DNA of 64,000 nucleotides from Enterococcus ureasiticus (GCF_001730285.1 NZ_MIJZ01000001.1:806001-870000), one strand, 5' to 3'. Numbered from the stretch's first letter, positions 45,902 to 55,020 are shown. Numbers and translations: made by a program. The notes: a model not told the origin generated them from the letters alone.

Positions 45902-46987
45902 CTATTCTTCGTAGCTTTCTAAGCGAGCATCAAAATCTTCCTCTGACTCATTGAAACGCATCACATGAATATCCTCTGGCTCAAAAAAGAGACCGACCTT
46001 TGCGCCTTCTGTGGCTTTTCTAGTTGAATGAACCATCCACTCATTATGATCTTCATCATAACAAATAATTTCATAGTGAACCCCTCGAAACAGTTGCGTA
46101 TCGACTGTCACCACTAATTTCCCTTTATCTGCAGTGGTAATCGTTAAATCTTCTGGACGTAGCATTATTTCAACAGGCTCCGCTTGGCGCATCCCACCAT
46201 CTACACATTCAAAACGTTTGCCGACAAATTCAACTAGATTATCTTCGATCATCGTCCCATTGACGATATTACTTTCTCCTACAAAATCAGCCACAAAATG
46301 ATTGATTGGTTCATCATAAATATCGACTGGCGTGCCACTTTGCACGATATGTCCTTTGTTCATGACAAAAATTTCATCACTCATTGCTAAGGCTTCTTCT
46401 TGATCATGCGTGACAAAAATAAATGTGATACCTAAACGTTGCTGCAGCTCACGCAATTCATATTGCATATCTGTACGTAATTTTAAATCCAAAGCAGATA
46501 ACGGTTCGTCCAATAGTAAAACTTTCGGTTCATTGACGATAGCTCGGGCAATTGCCACACGCTGACGCTGACCGCCGGACATTTCACTGATCTCTCGCAC
46601 TTCATAACCAGGTAATTGCACCATTCTAAGCGCATCTTTGACTTTCTTTTCAATTTCCTTTTTCGGTATTTTTTTGATTTTCAAACCGAATGCAACATTA
46701 TCAAAGACATTCATATGTGGAAACAAGGCATAATCTTGAAATACTGTATTAACCTGACGTTTATTTGCAGGGATATCATTGATTCTTTGGCCGTCAAAAT
46801 AAATATCCCCTTCGGTAGCATCTACAAAACCAGCTAAAATTCGTAAAATCGTTGTTTTTCCACAACCGGAAGGTCCTAATAACGTATAAAACTTTCCCTG
46901 TTCGATTTCAAAACTGACATTTTTCAGCACTTTTTCATCATCATATTGTTTGACGACATTTTCAAATGTAATAATATTTTTTTTCAC
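45902..46987 (-). CDS. potA: Spermidine/putrescine ABC transporter ATPase
   Basis: A 361-residue ATPase: Walker [10 protein letters not shown] near 38, Q-loop [12 protein letters not shown], signature [14 protein letters not shown] near 137, Walker [12 protein letters not shown], and a C-terminal TOBE domain (about 280-350). Start is the GTG at 46987, nine bases after GGAGG; an upstream out-of-frame ATG stops after nine codons. It heads potABCD behind a structured leader shared with the betaine operon, and an XRE-cupin regulator lies upstream in the same direction. Confidence 0.95.
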   Translation of the reverse strand: MKKNIITFENVVKQYDDEKVLKNVSFEIEQGKFYTLLGPSGCGKTTILRILAGFVDATEGDIYFDGQRINDIPANKRQVNTVFQDYALFPHMNVFDNVAFGLKIKKIPKKEIEKKVKDALRMVQLPGYEVREISEMSGGQRQRVAIARAIVNEPKVLLLDEPLSALDLKLRTDMQYELRELQQRLGITFIFVTHDQEEALAMSDEIFVMNKGHIVQSGTPVDIYDEPINHFVADFVGESNIVNGTMIEDNLVEFVGKRFECVDGGMRQAEPVEIMLRPEDLTITTADKGKLVVTVDTQLFRGVHYEIICYDEDHNEWMVHSTRKATEGAKVGLFFEPEDIHVMRFNESEEDFDARLESYEE

Positions 46988-47009
46988 TCATTGATGCCTC
47001 CTATACGAA

Positions 47010-47150
47010 AAGTGTAATGGGCTCGTTTAGTCTCGACTGAAAAATAGGAAAAATTTAGTGAGACGCTTTTTGTCTCACTTCATTTTTATCTTTTTTCCGA
47101 GAGACTAGCCCGTGAAACTAGATACTATAAAAGTGCGGTGTGTACATTTA
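47010..47150 (-). promoter_or_regulatory. Structured 5' leader of the pot operon
   Basis: Read on the minus strand: GGGCT-AGTCTC (complement of 47101-47111) pairs with GAGACT...AGCCC (47019-47034), enclosing a hairpin AGTGAGAC/GTCTCACT (47057-47079) followed by AAATTTTT. The architecture and much of the sequence match the betaine operon leader, with one A-U to G-C compensatory change in the outer stem. GTAATGGGCTCGTTT at its end (47014-47028) recurs at 47234-47248. Upstream, AAAAGT-GGTGT pairs with ACACC-ACTTTT. Confidence 0.6.
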
Positions 47151-47265
47151 ACATATTAACAACGTTCCGCTTCGCTACACCTTGTACTTTTCAACATCAG
47201 CTCATTTTATTCACTGTGTTTCAAAGCAAAACTGTAATGGGCTCGTTTTCCCTAAAAACAAACTG

Positions 47266-47808
47266 CTATAAATAAGATTCTGTAGCAACGATCACTACTC
47301 TGCTCTTTCCTTTTGAATGATTAATCAGCTGATGAGGTTCTGTAGCTCGATAATACATTGCCTCACCTTTTTTTGCGGAATAGGTCGTTTCACCCAATAT
47401 CAGCGAAACAGAACCATCGATCACATAAATAAACGTTTCAGATAAAGAAGGTTCGAATGTTTTGTACTGACCGTCTTTGTCAAAGGTCAAAACAATGGGT
47501 TCCATTTCTTTTTCATTCGATTCGGGAATCAGCCACTTTAATTCATAACCGTTTTCTTCATCATAATAAAGCGTGCTATCTTGATCTTTGTAAACAATTT
47601 TTTGTTCTAAAGTTCGTTCGCTGAAAAATTGTTCTGGTGTGATGCCTAGAACTTCTAAAATATTGAAAAATGTTTCCATTGAAGGCGAGCTTAAATCACG
47701 CTCTAACTGAGAAATATACCCTTTCGTCAAATCCGTTCGTTCACCTAACTCTTCTTGAGTCAGGTTCTTTTGTACGCGTAAATTACGCAGCTTCTCACCA
47801 ATTTCCAT
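47266..47808 (-). CDS. XRE-family regulator with cupin domain
   Basis: A 180-residue regulator: XRE helix-turn-helix (about 5-60; KNLTQEELGERTDLTKGYISQLERDLSSPS) and a C-terminal cupin (about 105-178; GEAMYYRATEPHQLINHSKGKSRVV). This PuuR-like architecture is regularly linked to polyamine uptake; position 278 bp before potA on the same strand supports control of potABCD and perhaps polyamine sensing in the cupin. Start ATG follows GGTGGAC. The gap to potA holds the structured leader. Confidence 0.9.
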   Translation of the reverse strand: MEIGEKLRNLRVQKNLTQEELGERTDLTKGYISQLERDLSSPSMETFFNILEVLGITPEQFFSERTLEQKIVYKDQDSTLYYDEENGYELKWLIPESNEKEMEPIVLTFDKDGQYKTFEPSLSETFIYVIDGSVSLILGETTYSAKKGEAMYYRATEPHQLINHSKGKSRVVIVATESYL

Positions 47809-48008
47809 CAGTCCACCTCATTTCATTTAAATAAACTATGTAAAAGTTTGCTAATACTAAACTACAAGTTTAATTTTACCTTTTCTAGTATACGAATTTT
47901 TCAAAAAATAGCAACAATTTTCAACAACAATTTTCATTTTTTTAGTTTCATCTCATCTTTTAATACTATCACCGATCGAGTTATTTTAACAAAATAAAAA
48001 AGCGTCTG

Positions 48009-48530
48009 TTATTCAGACACTTCCTCATTTTCTACAGGTCCTACAACTCTTTTTCTGCCAAGCTTTAACGGAATCAAATAATTCACCAATAACGCAATGC
48101 CCATACCGATAAAGCTGTCTACGACTCTAGCAAATGCATAACCATATGAACGATCAGCAGGAATCATAAATACGATCGTCAAGAGTGTTGCACACGCCCC
48201 AACCGTCCCTTCTTGATAGCCTAAATTAGCCAGTAAAGCGATCATCAACGTAATGATCACTGGAATAAAAATCAGCTGCACAAGCTCTGTCCTACCTAAC
48301 AAATTAAATACAGCAATCACAACAACTGACATCAACGCTCCCATTACATTCCCAATAATACGATGCTTGCCGTATTTCAGCGTATTCTCCATATCTTCTC
48401 GCAACGTAAAAACTGTTGTAATCGCTGCAACTACGTATGTTTCACGTTTCAATAAAATACTCACTAAAATACAAAAAAAGACACTTAACCCTGTTTTAAA
48501 TGTTCGCATACCAATTTTAAATTTCAACAA
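48009..48530 (-). CDS. FUSC/aromatic acid exporter-type membrane protein
   Basis: A 173-residue protein with about four or five helices and the DUF939/FUSC opening (FKIGMRTFKTGLSVFFCILVS; KYGKHRIIGNVMGALMSV). It is shorter than the usual 330-residue ArAE form, lacking the cytoplasmic C-terminal half, but short versions occur alone in lactobacilli and enterococci. Substrate unknown. The ATG at 48530 has AAAGGAATTTAGTTTG before it, a weak match. Confidence 0.8.
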   Translation of the reverse strand: MLKFKIGMRTFKTGLSVFFCILVSILLKRETYVVAAITTVFTLREDMENTLKYGKHRIIGNVMGALMSVVVIAVFNLLGRTELVQLIFIPVIITLMIALLANLGYQEGTVGACATLLTIVFMIPADRSYGYAFARVVDSFIGMGIALLVNYLIPLKLGRKRVVGPVENEEVSE

Positions 48531-48844
48531 ACTAAATTCCTTTCAAACGTTATCAAACTATAGTATTAGTTAGTTTTAGCTTATTATAATTAAGCTCGTC
48601 CTCCCTATTCTAACTTATTTTCCTACTATTAAGAAGGGGTCTTCAAGAAGAATTTACTAAAGATAAAAAGAGAATATGTTATGATAGTAACAATCATACT
48701 AAATTCAGTTTTTCTGTCTGAGCGAAACAAGCTAAGGAATACAAGTAACTTATGCGTTGGTGTTTTTCATTGGAGCTAAACATTTTTACTGATATGTGCA
48801 GCTTTTCATACTGGCTCAGCTTTTAAATTACAAGGAGGATATTT
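48531..48844. other. Intergenic region with the oxidoreductase leader
   Basis: A 314-bp gap. On the plus strand an extended -10 (TGT-TATGAT, 48677-48685) gives a leader of about 150 nt. In it CTGAGC (48718-48723) can pair with GCTCAG (48814-48819). The last part, CAGCTTTTAAA...AAGGAGG, closely resembles the end of the betaine operon leader. No gene is seen. Confidence 0.5.
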
Positions 48845-49837
48845 ATGGAAAAATTTTCAGGCTTTCGTGTTAGGAAAATGGATGAACTTGTTACAGCAAC
48901 AATCGAAAAAATAGAGCGTACTGATTTATCTGAGGGTGATGTACTAATCAAAATAGCTTACTCTTCAGTCAACTATAAAGATTCATTAGCTACCAAACAA
49001 AATGGCGGTGTCATTCGTGATTATCCAATGATTCCCGGAATCGATTTAAGTGGGACAGTTTTGTCTTCTAAAGACGATCGCTTTACAGAAGGTCAAAATG
49101 TATTAGTTACAGGTTACGGCTTAGGTGTAACACATACAGGAGGTTTTGCTGAAATAGCTCAAGTGCCAGGAGATTGGCTTGTTCCGTTGCCTGATGGGTT
49201 AAGCTTAAAAGAAGCTATGGTTTTCGGTACAGCTGGATTCACAGCCGCTTTATCCGTTCACGCACTTGAAAATCATGGATTAGCTCAAAATAAAGAGGCC
49301 GCAATTTTGATTACAGGAGCCTCTGGTGGTGTCGGTAGTTTAGCAATCGCTATGCTAAAAAAACAAGGGTATAAAAATATCATTGCGTTAAGTCGGAAAA
49401 AATCAGCAATAGATCCTTTGAAAAAAATCGGTGCAACTACGGTCCTTTTAGTGGATGAATTTATGCCAGAAAAAATCAAACCTTTAGCTAAACAAACGAT
49501 TGATTTCGCAATCGATACAGTTGGCGGTGAAATATCCTCTGTATTATTATCTCAACTTCGTTATGGTGGCAGCATTGCTATTTGTGGAAATGCAGCTGGG
49601 ATCCAATTAAATACAACAGTTTTACCTTTTATCTTAAGGGGTGCGAATCTGTTAGGTATCGATTCAGTCAATGTTCCCATGAAACAACGTTTAGCTATTT
49701 GGCAACGTTTAGCCACTGATTTAAATGTTAGCCGACATGAACTAGTAAATGAAATAGCGTTACAAGAGTTACCACAAATCTTAGAACAGCTGCAAGCTGG
49801 CACCCATATCGGTCGTACTATCGTTAAAATAAGATAA
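48845..49837 (+). CDS. YhdH/YhfP-family NADPH-dependent quinone/acrylyl reductase
   Basis: A 330-residue MDR oxidoreductase (zinc-free). GroES-like N-terminal domain (KIAYSSVNYKDSLA; PMIPGIDLSGTV) and Rossmann domain with ITGASGGVGSLAIAML near 157, the NADPH-binding loop; the C-terminus matches YhdH-type enzymes (GRTIVKI). Such proteins reduce acrylyl-CoA or quinones. Start ATG follows AAGGAGGA. It precedes coaB by 15 bp, so it is probably co-transcribed, though no link to CoA synthesis is known. Confidence 0.9.
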   Translation: MEKFSGFRVRKMDELVTATIEKIERTDLSEGDVLIKIAYSSVNYKDSLATKQNGGVIRDYPMIPGIDLSGTVLSSKDDRFTEGQNVLVTGYGLGVTHTGGFAEIAQVPGDWLVPLPDGLSLKEAMVFGTAGFTAALSVHALENHGLAQNKEAAILITGASGGVGSLAIAMLKKQGYKNIIALSRKKSAIDPLKKIGATTVLLVDEFMPEKIKPLAKQTIDFAIDTVGGEISSVLLSQLRYGGSIAICGNAAGIQLNTTVLPFILRGANLLGIDSVNVPMKQRLAIWQRLATDLNVSRHELVNEIALQELPQILEQLQAGTHIGRTIVKIR

Positions 49838-49852
49838 AGGAGCACATCATAA

Positions 49853-50623
49853 ATGAATATCTTAATAACAGCAGGTGGAACTTCTGAAAAAATCGATAAT
49901 GTCCGTTCCATCACGAACCATTCAACGGGTCGTTTGGGAAAAGAAATTGGTGACACTTTCTTAGCTCAAGGACATCATGTAACTTACGTAACTACGCCAC
50001 AAGCTGTCCGGCCTACTAGTGAATCAAACTTAACACTTATTGAAATCGAAACAACAAAAGACTTAGAATCTGCTTTGCTTGAACAATTTGGGCACCAAAC
50101 ATTTGATGGCATTATTCACAGCATGGCTGTCAGTGACTTTACGACGGAAACAACCTTGTCAGAGGACCTTTTTATCGAAAAACTTGCGGCTAAATTAACA
50201 AAAGATGGAGACCTTTCTGATTTAGCAAATTTGACCGAAGAACTTTATCATAGCTTGGATGAAATTGGAAAAACAATCCAGCAAGAAAAAAAAATACCTT
50301 CTGGAACAGATCGTCTCTTGCTTTTTTTGAAGAAAAACCCTAAAATAATTGCAATGCTACGGGAGCAACAACCACAAGCTGTTCTTGTTGGCTTCAAATT
50401 GCTAGTTGGTGTTTCTACTGAAGAATTAGTACGTGTTGGACAATCGATCTTAGCCAAAAACAGATGCGATTTTGTTTTAGCCAATGATCTTGAAGAAATT
50501 CACGGCGACCAACATATAGGAATCTTGATTGACAAACAAGGACATACAGAAACAGCTCAGACCAAAAATGAGATCGCTAAATTGATCGTTAAAAAGGTTG
50601 AAGAAAAATGGAGGAACCAATGA
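49853..50623 (+). CDS. coaB: Phosphopantothenate-cysteine ligase
   Basis: A 256-residue CTP-dependent ligase joining 4'-phosphopantothenate and cysteine in CoA synthesis. It opens MNILITAGGTSEKIDNVRSITNHSTGRLG, given here as two motifs (TAGGTSEKID and NHSTGRLG), and has the DGIIHSMAVSDF segment and the late DFVLANDL motif. The enzyme is a separate polypeptide, as in streptococci and enterococci, rather than a CoaBC fusion. Its stop overlaps the coaC start. Confidence 0.93.
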   Translation: MNILITAGGTSEKIDNVRSITNHSTGRLGKEIGDTFLAQGHHVTYVTTPQAVRPTSESNLTLIEIETTKDLESALLEQFGHQTFDGIIHSMAVSDFTTETTLSEDLFIEKLAAKLTKDGDLSDLANLTEELYHSLDEIGKTIQQEKKIPSGTDRLLLFLKKNPKIIAMLREQQPQAVLVGFKLLVGVSTEELVRVGQSILAKNRCDFVLANDLEEIHGDQHIGILIDKQGHTETAQTKNEIAKLIVKKVEEKWRNQ

Positions 50624-51165
50624 TGAAAACAATATTATTAGGTATTTCCGGCAGTATTTCTGCTTATAAAGCAGCTGACATAACTAGCCAATTCACAAAA
50701 TTAGGCTACAATGTCGAAGTAATCATGACGACTAACAGCACAAAATTTATCACACCTTTGACGCTGCAGTCTATGTCAAAAAATCCAGTTCATACAGAGG
50801 TCATGGAAGAAATCGCTCCTGATAAGATCAATCATATCGAACTAGCAAAAAAAGCCGATCTTTTTTTAGTGGCCCCGGCTTCAGCTAATATTTTAGCTAA
50901 ACTAGCTAACGGCATTGCAGATGATATGCTTTCAACTGTTGCTTTAGCTTTAAAAGAAGAAGTACCTAAATTTATTGCACCTGCGATGAATACTTATATG
51001 TATCAAAATCCGATCACACAACGAAATTTGGCAACACTGAAAGAAGTTGGGTATCACGAAATCGATCCCCGAGAAGCCTTATTAGCTTGTGGCGACTTTG
51101 GTCGTGGTGCTCTTGCAACAGTTGAAGAGATCGTTACCACGATCAATGAAGTATTAACGAAATAA
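50623..51165 (+). CDS. coaC: Phosphopantothenoylcysteine decarboxylase
   Basis: A 180-residue HFCD-family flavoprotein that decarboxylates 4'-phosphopantothenoylcysteine. Motifs: GISGSISAYKAAD, the catalytic-His region NHIELAKKADLFLVAPASANILAKLANG in parts, PAMNTYMYQNP and the ACGDFGRG flap. The open frame starts at 50608, but GGAGG lies just inside it, eight bases before the ATG at 50623 (MKTILLG), which is preferred; the ATG at 50620 is also possible. Follows coaB with overlap. Confidence 0.93.
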   Translation: MKTILLGISGSISAYKAADITSQFTKLGYNVEVIMTTNSTKFITPLTLQSMSKNPVHTEVMEEIAPDKINHIELAKKADLFLVAPASANILAKLANGIADDMLSTVALALKEEVPKFIAPAMNTYMYQNPITQRNLATLKEVGYHEIDPREALLACGDFGRGALATVEEIVTTINEVLTK

Positions 51166-51181
51166 TTTTGAGGAGTCATTT

Positions 51182-51826
51182 ATGAAAAACACAAAAACAT
51201 TTACCTTAACTGCTATGTTTTTAGCAATCTTGATTCTATTATCTGCTGTTCCCTTCTTAGGATTTATTCCAATTGGACCGATCAATGCAACCACGATGCA
51301 CATTCCCGTGATCATTGCTTCGATCATTTTAGGTCCAAGAATCGGCGCCTTTTTAGGAGGTGTCTTTGGTATCATCAGTATGATCCGCAGCACGATCGTA
51401 TTATCGCCTTTATCCTTCGTTTTCTCACCTTTTATCCCTGTGATTGGGACAGATCAAGGTAGCTTTAAAGCGGTCATTGTTGCGATGGTTCCAAGAATTT
51501 TGATTGGTGTAGTTCCATATTTTGTCTTTATGGGATTGAAAAAACTGACGAAAAACAAGCCTACCTCTCAAACCTTTAGTTTGTTTATTGCAGGTTTTCT
51601 AGGGTCAGCAACAAATACGATTCTAGTGATGAATTTGATTTATTTTCTCTTTAAGGATTCTTATGCGCAAAGTATCGGTGCAAGCGGCGCAGCGATTTAT
51701 ACAGCTATTTTAACGGTTATTTTCACTAGTGGTATTGTTGAAGCGATCGTTGCAGCAGTTGCTACGGTTGGCGTGACTTCAGTGTTATTGCGATTAGTCA
51801 AAAATAATGCGACACAAAAACTATAA
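51182..51826 (+). CDS. ECF transporter S component, probably pantothenate-specific
   Basis: A 214-residue membrane protein with about six helices and the S-component features (N-terminal TFTLTAMFLAILILL, then GPINATTMHIPVIIASIILGPR and GAFLGGVFGIISM). S components bind a vitamin and share a common energising module encoded elsewhere. Immediate linkage (17 bp) to coaB and coaC points to pantothenate uptake (PanT-like). Start ATG follows GAGGAG. A terminator-bearing repeat follows the stop. Confidence 0.88.
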   Translation: MKNTKTFTLTAMFLAILILLSAVPFLGFIPIGPINATTMHIPVIIASIILGPRIGAFLGGVFGIISMIRSTIVLSPLSFVFSPFIPVIGTDQGSFKAVIVAMVPRILIGVVPYFVFMGLKKLTKNKPTSQTFSLFIAGFLGSATNTILVMNLIYFLFKDSYAQSIGASGAAIYTAILTVIFTSGIVEAIVAAVATVGVTSVLLRLVKNNATQKL

Positions 51827-51830
51827 AAAA

Positions 51831-51934
51831 GAGCGTGGCACAAAACTAAAAATCAGTTTTGTCCCGCGCTCTAAATCTGAATAAACGGCGAGAAAAAAGT
51901 AGCTCCTTCGGAAATAAACACTTTTGTCTCGGCC
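51831..51934 (+). repeat. Intergenic terminator repeat, copy 1
   Basis: It begins with a long stem, GAGCGTGG-ACAAAACT and AGTTTTGT-CGCGCTC (51831-51871), then CTAAATCTGAATAAACGGCG and AGAAAAAAG, and ends with CTTTTGTCTCGGCC, where GGCGAGA...TCTCGGCC can form a second stem. A second copy lies at 62673-62840 in the same orientation. Both sit between converging genes and serve as terminators. Confidence 0.85.
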
Positions 51935-51940
51935 TATTTT

Positions 51941-53146
51941 TTATTTCTTCTGTTTTTTCAATTTATAAGCATACTCACTTGCTTTGAAAAGCAAGCCGTT
52001 GACAGGTAAATCAAATTCTCCAATAAATTCGTTGACTGTTGGATTAAAGTTAGCTTTAAATTTGATCAAGCCATCATTCAGACTACCTTCCAAACCACCC
52101 ATATTACATGATGTACAACCTCGTTCAAAACATTCATTGATTGCATCAAACCAAGTTAGATAGGCTGGCATATAACGTTTGTAACGATCGTCCATTCCCG
52201 CATAAAGGATTTCACTCGTTGAGCCAAACGTAATCGCTAAAGCGCCAGCAACGACAGCCACATCACCAGAATGCGCGATATTTTCTTCTAATTCAGTCAT
52301 TTCACGCGTTAGAGAAAAATCAAGCTCTTCTAGGTTATGACGTTTTTTCACTTGATTTTCTTTTAGATTGGCTAGATCTTCTTTGTTTTTATCAAAACGC
52401 TGTTTGGTTTCTTCAAAGCGTTCTTTCAAATTCACTTGTGCTAACATGATAAATGAAGTTTCAGGATAAATTTTCAATAGCTTTTCAAAATAATCACTAT
52501 TTCTAAGTGAGATATTTTGACGTTCTGTCGTTAACTCGATGACTTTAGCAAAATCATCCACTAACTCAGTATGACCCATTTTAACCGTGACGCCTTTTTT
52601 ATGCGCTTGTTTCATCATTTTCTTCGTGCTTTTTGATAATTGTTCTTCACTGAAATCCTCTTTATAAATATTCGCTTGAAAACGAGGTTGGATCGTAGCA
52701 TCCATTGCCATCGTTAAACCTTGATGTTTTGCACCACTTGCGATGATATTATCGATGATCGGTTGCGCCATTGGATCGATCGTTTGTTCATCGCCTATAT
52801 GGAAATCTTTATAATGAACAGTCGGGTCCATTTTTACAAACAATGCACGCTTTTTCTTACCGAATTGCTTTAACTCTTTTAAAAAGAACGCTACAAGTTC
52901 TGAATTGGTATAATCCATGATTGGGCCACGTGGTGTATAAAGCATTGAAAATTTCATTGGTAATGGTCGGATCAAAACTAGACTAGAGGCAACCAATGTA
53001 CCATTTTCGTAAACACCGACAATCTCTGATCCCCAGTTGTCTTTCACTTTAGCCCATGAAGATGATTGTAATAAGTTGCATAAGGGATGACTTTCCACAA
53101 ATTTATCGTGTTCTTTGGCATCGACGCCAATTTTAAATTCAAACAT
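51941..53146 (-). CDS. FemABX-family peptidoglycan bridge aminoacyltransferase
   Basis: A 401-residue tRNA-dependent aminoacyltransferase that adds residues to the peptidoglycan cross-bridge. Two GNAT-like domains with a coiled-coil arm between them (about 240-290; RFEETKQRFDKNKEDLANLK). Family segments: NLLQSSSWAKVKDNWGSE, MLYTPRGPIMDY, YAGMDDRYKRYMPAYLTWFDAI and NMGGLEGSLNDGLIKFKANF. Which residue is added (for enterococci usually Ala) cannot be read here. Start ATG at 53146. Confidence 0.92.
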   Translation of the reverse strand: MFEFKIGVDAKEHDKFVESHPLCNLLQSSSWAKVKDNWGSEIVGVYENGTLVASSLVLIRPLPMKFSMLYTPRGPIMDYTNSELVAFFLKELKQFGKKKRALFVKMDPTVHYKDFHIGDEQTIDPMAQPIIDNIIASGAKHQGLTMAMDATIQPRFQANIYKEDFSEEQLSKSTKKMMKQAHKKGVTVKMGHTELVDDFAKVIELTTERQNISLRNSDYFEKLLKIYPETSFIMLAQVNLKERFEETKQRFDKNKEDLANLKENQVKKRHNLEELDFSLTREMTELEENIAHSGDVAVVAGALAITFGSTSEILYAGMDDRYKRYMPAYLTWFDAINECFERGCTSCNMGGLEGSLNDGLIKFKANFNPTVNEFIGEFDLPVNGLLFKASEYAYKLKKQKK

Positions 53147-53242
53147 TATATAAAACTCCTCTACATTTTTGCTTCTGTATTACCATATCATAATTTATTC
53201 TACAGGAACAGTAAAGTTTTTCATGAAATTGGTTAAAAAACT

Positions 53243-53289
53243 TTAAGAGACTGAATCAAAACTACATTGGTCTTGACTCAGTCTCTTAA
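53243..53289. terminator. Terminator after queT
   Basis: TTAAGAGACTGA and TCAGTCTCTTAA form a 12-bp perfect stem, extended inward by TCAA/TTGA. On the minus strand it is followed by AAGTTTTTT. It separates queT from the FemABX gene. Confidence 0.85.
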
Positions 53290-53319
53290 AAATAAATACT
53301 TACTACATTTCTTTATTGA

Positions 53320-53826
53320 TCAAAGTCGTTTTTCAAAATGAACGGATTTATTGATCCAATACATCACAGGTGCTGCTACCGCCATTGTTGCAAATTCACT
53401 AAGTGCTAATGTTGCGTAATTCCCCCAAAAGGCTGCTCCGCCAGCTGGTGCCAGCATAAAAGCAATAATGCACATTGTTGCAGTGAAAAATAACGTATTT
53501 AGTGCTAGGCGTGCGATGACATTAGGCACTCTTTTTTGTAATAAAGCTGTTAAGCCTAGCGAAATAAATGATTGTAGTCCGCCATATAATGCATCCATGG
53601 CACCAAAGCCAAAGAAAAAATTATAGACAACGACTCCACCTAAAACGCCCCACATCAATTTCCGATTGAAAACAACTAAATGATTCAAACTTTCAGAAAT
53701 TCTAAATTGAATAGGTCCTGACGAAACGGGTGCTACTAAAATCGTTAAGCCAAGATATAACGCCATTACAATAGCATTCATGGTAATTGCTTTTACTTTA
53801 CTGTTTGTTGAAACAGTATTTTGCAT
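53320..53826 (-). CDS. queT: QueT-family ECF S component (queuosine precursor uptake)
   Basis: A 168-residue membrane protein with about five helices; TISFRISESLNHLVVF-like RISESLNHL near 44 and GGLQSFISLGLTALL identify QueT. It imports a queuosine precursor (preQ1 or related base) with the shared ECF module. The preQ1-I riboswitch in its leader directly confirms the ligand class. Start ATG at 53826 follows AAGGGGAG. Confidence 0.93.
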   Translation of the reverse strand: MQNTVSTNSKVKAITMNAIVMALYLGLTILVAPVSSGPIQFRISESLNHLVVFNRKLMWGVLGGVVVYNFFFGFGAMDALYGGLQSFISLGLTALLQKRVPNVIARLALNTLFFTATMCIIAFMLAPAGGAAFWGNYATLALSEFATMAVAAPVMYWINKSVHFEKRL

Positions 53827-53842
53827 AGTCTCCCCTTCTTTC

Positions 53843-53880
53843 TCCGAGTTTTTTTACAAGGGATGGTTGATGAACCTTGT
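53843..53880 (-). promoter_or_regulatory. PreQ1-I riboswitch controlling queT
   Basis: Read on the minus strand: stem CAAGG/CCTTG, loop TTCATCAACCATC, then TAAAAAAACTCGGAG. This matches the class I preQ1 aptamer layout (short stem, C-rich loop, A-rich tail that folds into a pseudoknot). It lies just upstream of the ribosome site of queT, so translation control is plausible. Confidence 0.85.
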
Positions 53881-54053
53881 CGAGGAACGATTTTCCTCAA
53901 AAAATGATACGTACGCATTATATCTCATAATTGATCGTTTCACAATGATAAATCTTTCAGTATTCTATTTCTTATTTAGCTTTTTTCAAGCATCCACCAT
54001 TCTTAATTTTTCACATGTCTGTTATAATAAGACTTTGTACAAGGAGGAAAGAA

Positions 54054-55013
54054 ATGAAGAAACATTTTTATCTCGTCATCAATGAAAATGCTGGGGGCGG
54101 CACTGGACGCAAAGCTGCCGCAAAAATCATCAAACAACTACAGACTGCCAACATTGATTATACGACTTTTTATACAGATCATGCTGGACATGAAATAGAA
54201 ATCGTTCAACGTTTAGCTCAGGATACACTGATTCCTTGGAGCACTGATTTGGAAACCGATTCTTTTCCACTTTTAGTTGTTCTTGGAGGAGACGGCACTT
54301 TGCATAGCGTACTCAATGCATTAGAATCATTTGATTCTAAAATTCCCATCGGCTATATCCCATGCGGTTCAGGAAATGATTTTGCACGCGGAGTTGGAAT
54401 TGCGAGACAGACCGAAAAAGCCTTTTTCCAACTGTTAAAAGCTGAGACACCACAAGAAATCCAAATCATTACGTATGCTGAATCGATAAGAGAAGAAGCT
54501 GGACTTGCTGTCAATAATATTGGTATTGGATTAGATGCAGCAATCGTCAATGCGGCCAACACATCGGCATCAAAAAGCACCTTAAACAAATTCAATATGG
54601 GGTCTTTATCTTATATTTTTTCTATTTTAAAGGTATTATTCACCCAAAAAGGCTTCCCAATTCTTGTTGAAATCAATGGTAAAAATATTGAATTTGATCG
54701 TGCTTTTTTATGTACAGTAACAAAACATCCTTATTTTGGTGGTGGTGTTCCGATTGCTCCAATGGCTGATCCACGCAAACCAGTTCTGGATTTTGTCTTG
54801 GTAGAACGGGTCAATATGTTTAAAATTTTCTGGCTGATTTTATTATTGATTCAAAAAAAACATACGCATTCAAAATACTTTCATCATTTTCAATCCAGTA
54901 AATTTCGAATTGTATCGACGGTTCCTCAATATGTTCATGCTGATGGTGAAATTTTAGGGAAAAGAAGTACTGATATTTCTTTTAGTACAGAAACTAGATT
55001 GTTTTGGTTTTGA
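54054..55013 (+). CDS. Diacylglycerol kinase-family lipid kinase
   Basis: A 319-residue soluble lipid kinase of the DgkB/YegS type. Motifs: INENAGGGTGRKAA near the N-terminus, LGGDGTLHSVLNAL near 80, PCGSGNDFARG near 105 and the C-terminal VHADGEIL. It probably phosphorylates diacylglycerol from lipoteichoic-acid turnover. The open frame begins upstream at 54015, but AGGAGG precedes the ATG at 54054. The stop is followed by a strong terminator. Confidence 0.92.
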   Translation: MKKHFYLVINENAGGGTGRKAAAKIIKQLQTANIDYTTFYTDHAGHEIEIVQRLAQDTLIPWSTDLETDSFPLLVVLGGDGTLHSVLNALESFDSKIPIGYIPCGSGNDFARGVGIARQTEKAFFQLLKAETPQEIQIITYAESIREEAGLAVNNIGIGLDAAIVNAANTSASKSTLNKFNMGSLSYIFSILKVLFTQKGFPILVEINGKNIEFDRAFLCTVTKHPYFGGGVPIAPMADPRKPVLDFVLVERVNMFKIFWLILLLIQKKHTHSKYFHHFQSSKFRIVSTVPQYVHADGEILGKRSTDISFSTETRLFWF

Positions 55014-55020
55014 GCATATT

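Noticed and set aside
47057-47079. Relation of the GTCTCACT stem in the pot leader to the CRISPR repeat, which also begins GTCTCACTC
   Set aside because: Only eight bases are shared and the stem is explained by pairing within the leader; no spacer-repeat structure is present.
48253-48573. A 106-codon rightward frame opposite the FUSC-type gene
   Set aside because: It is antisense to a clear membrane-protein gene and has no ribosome site.
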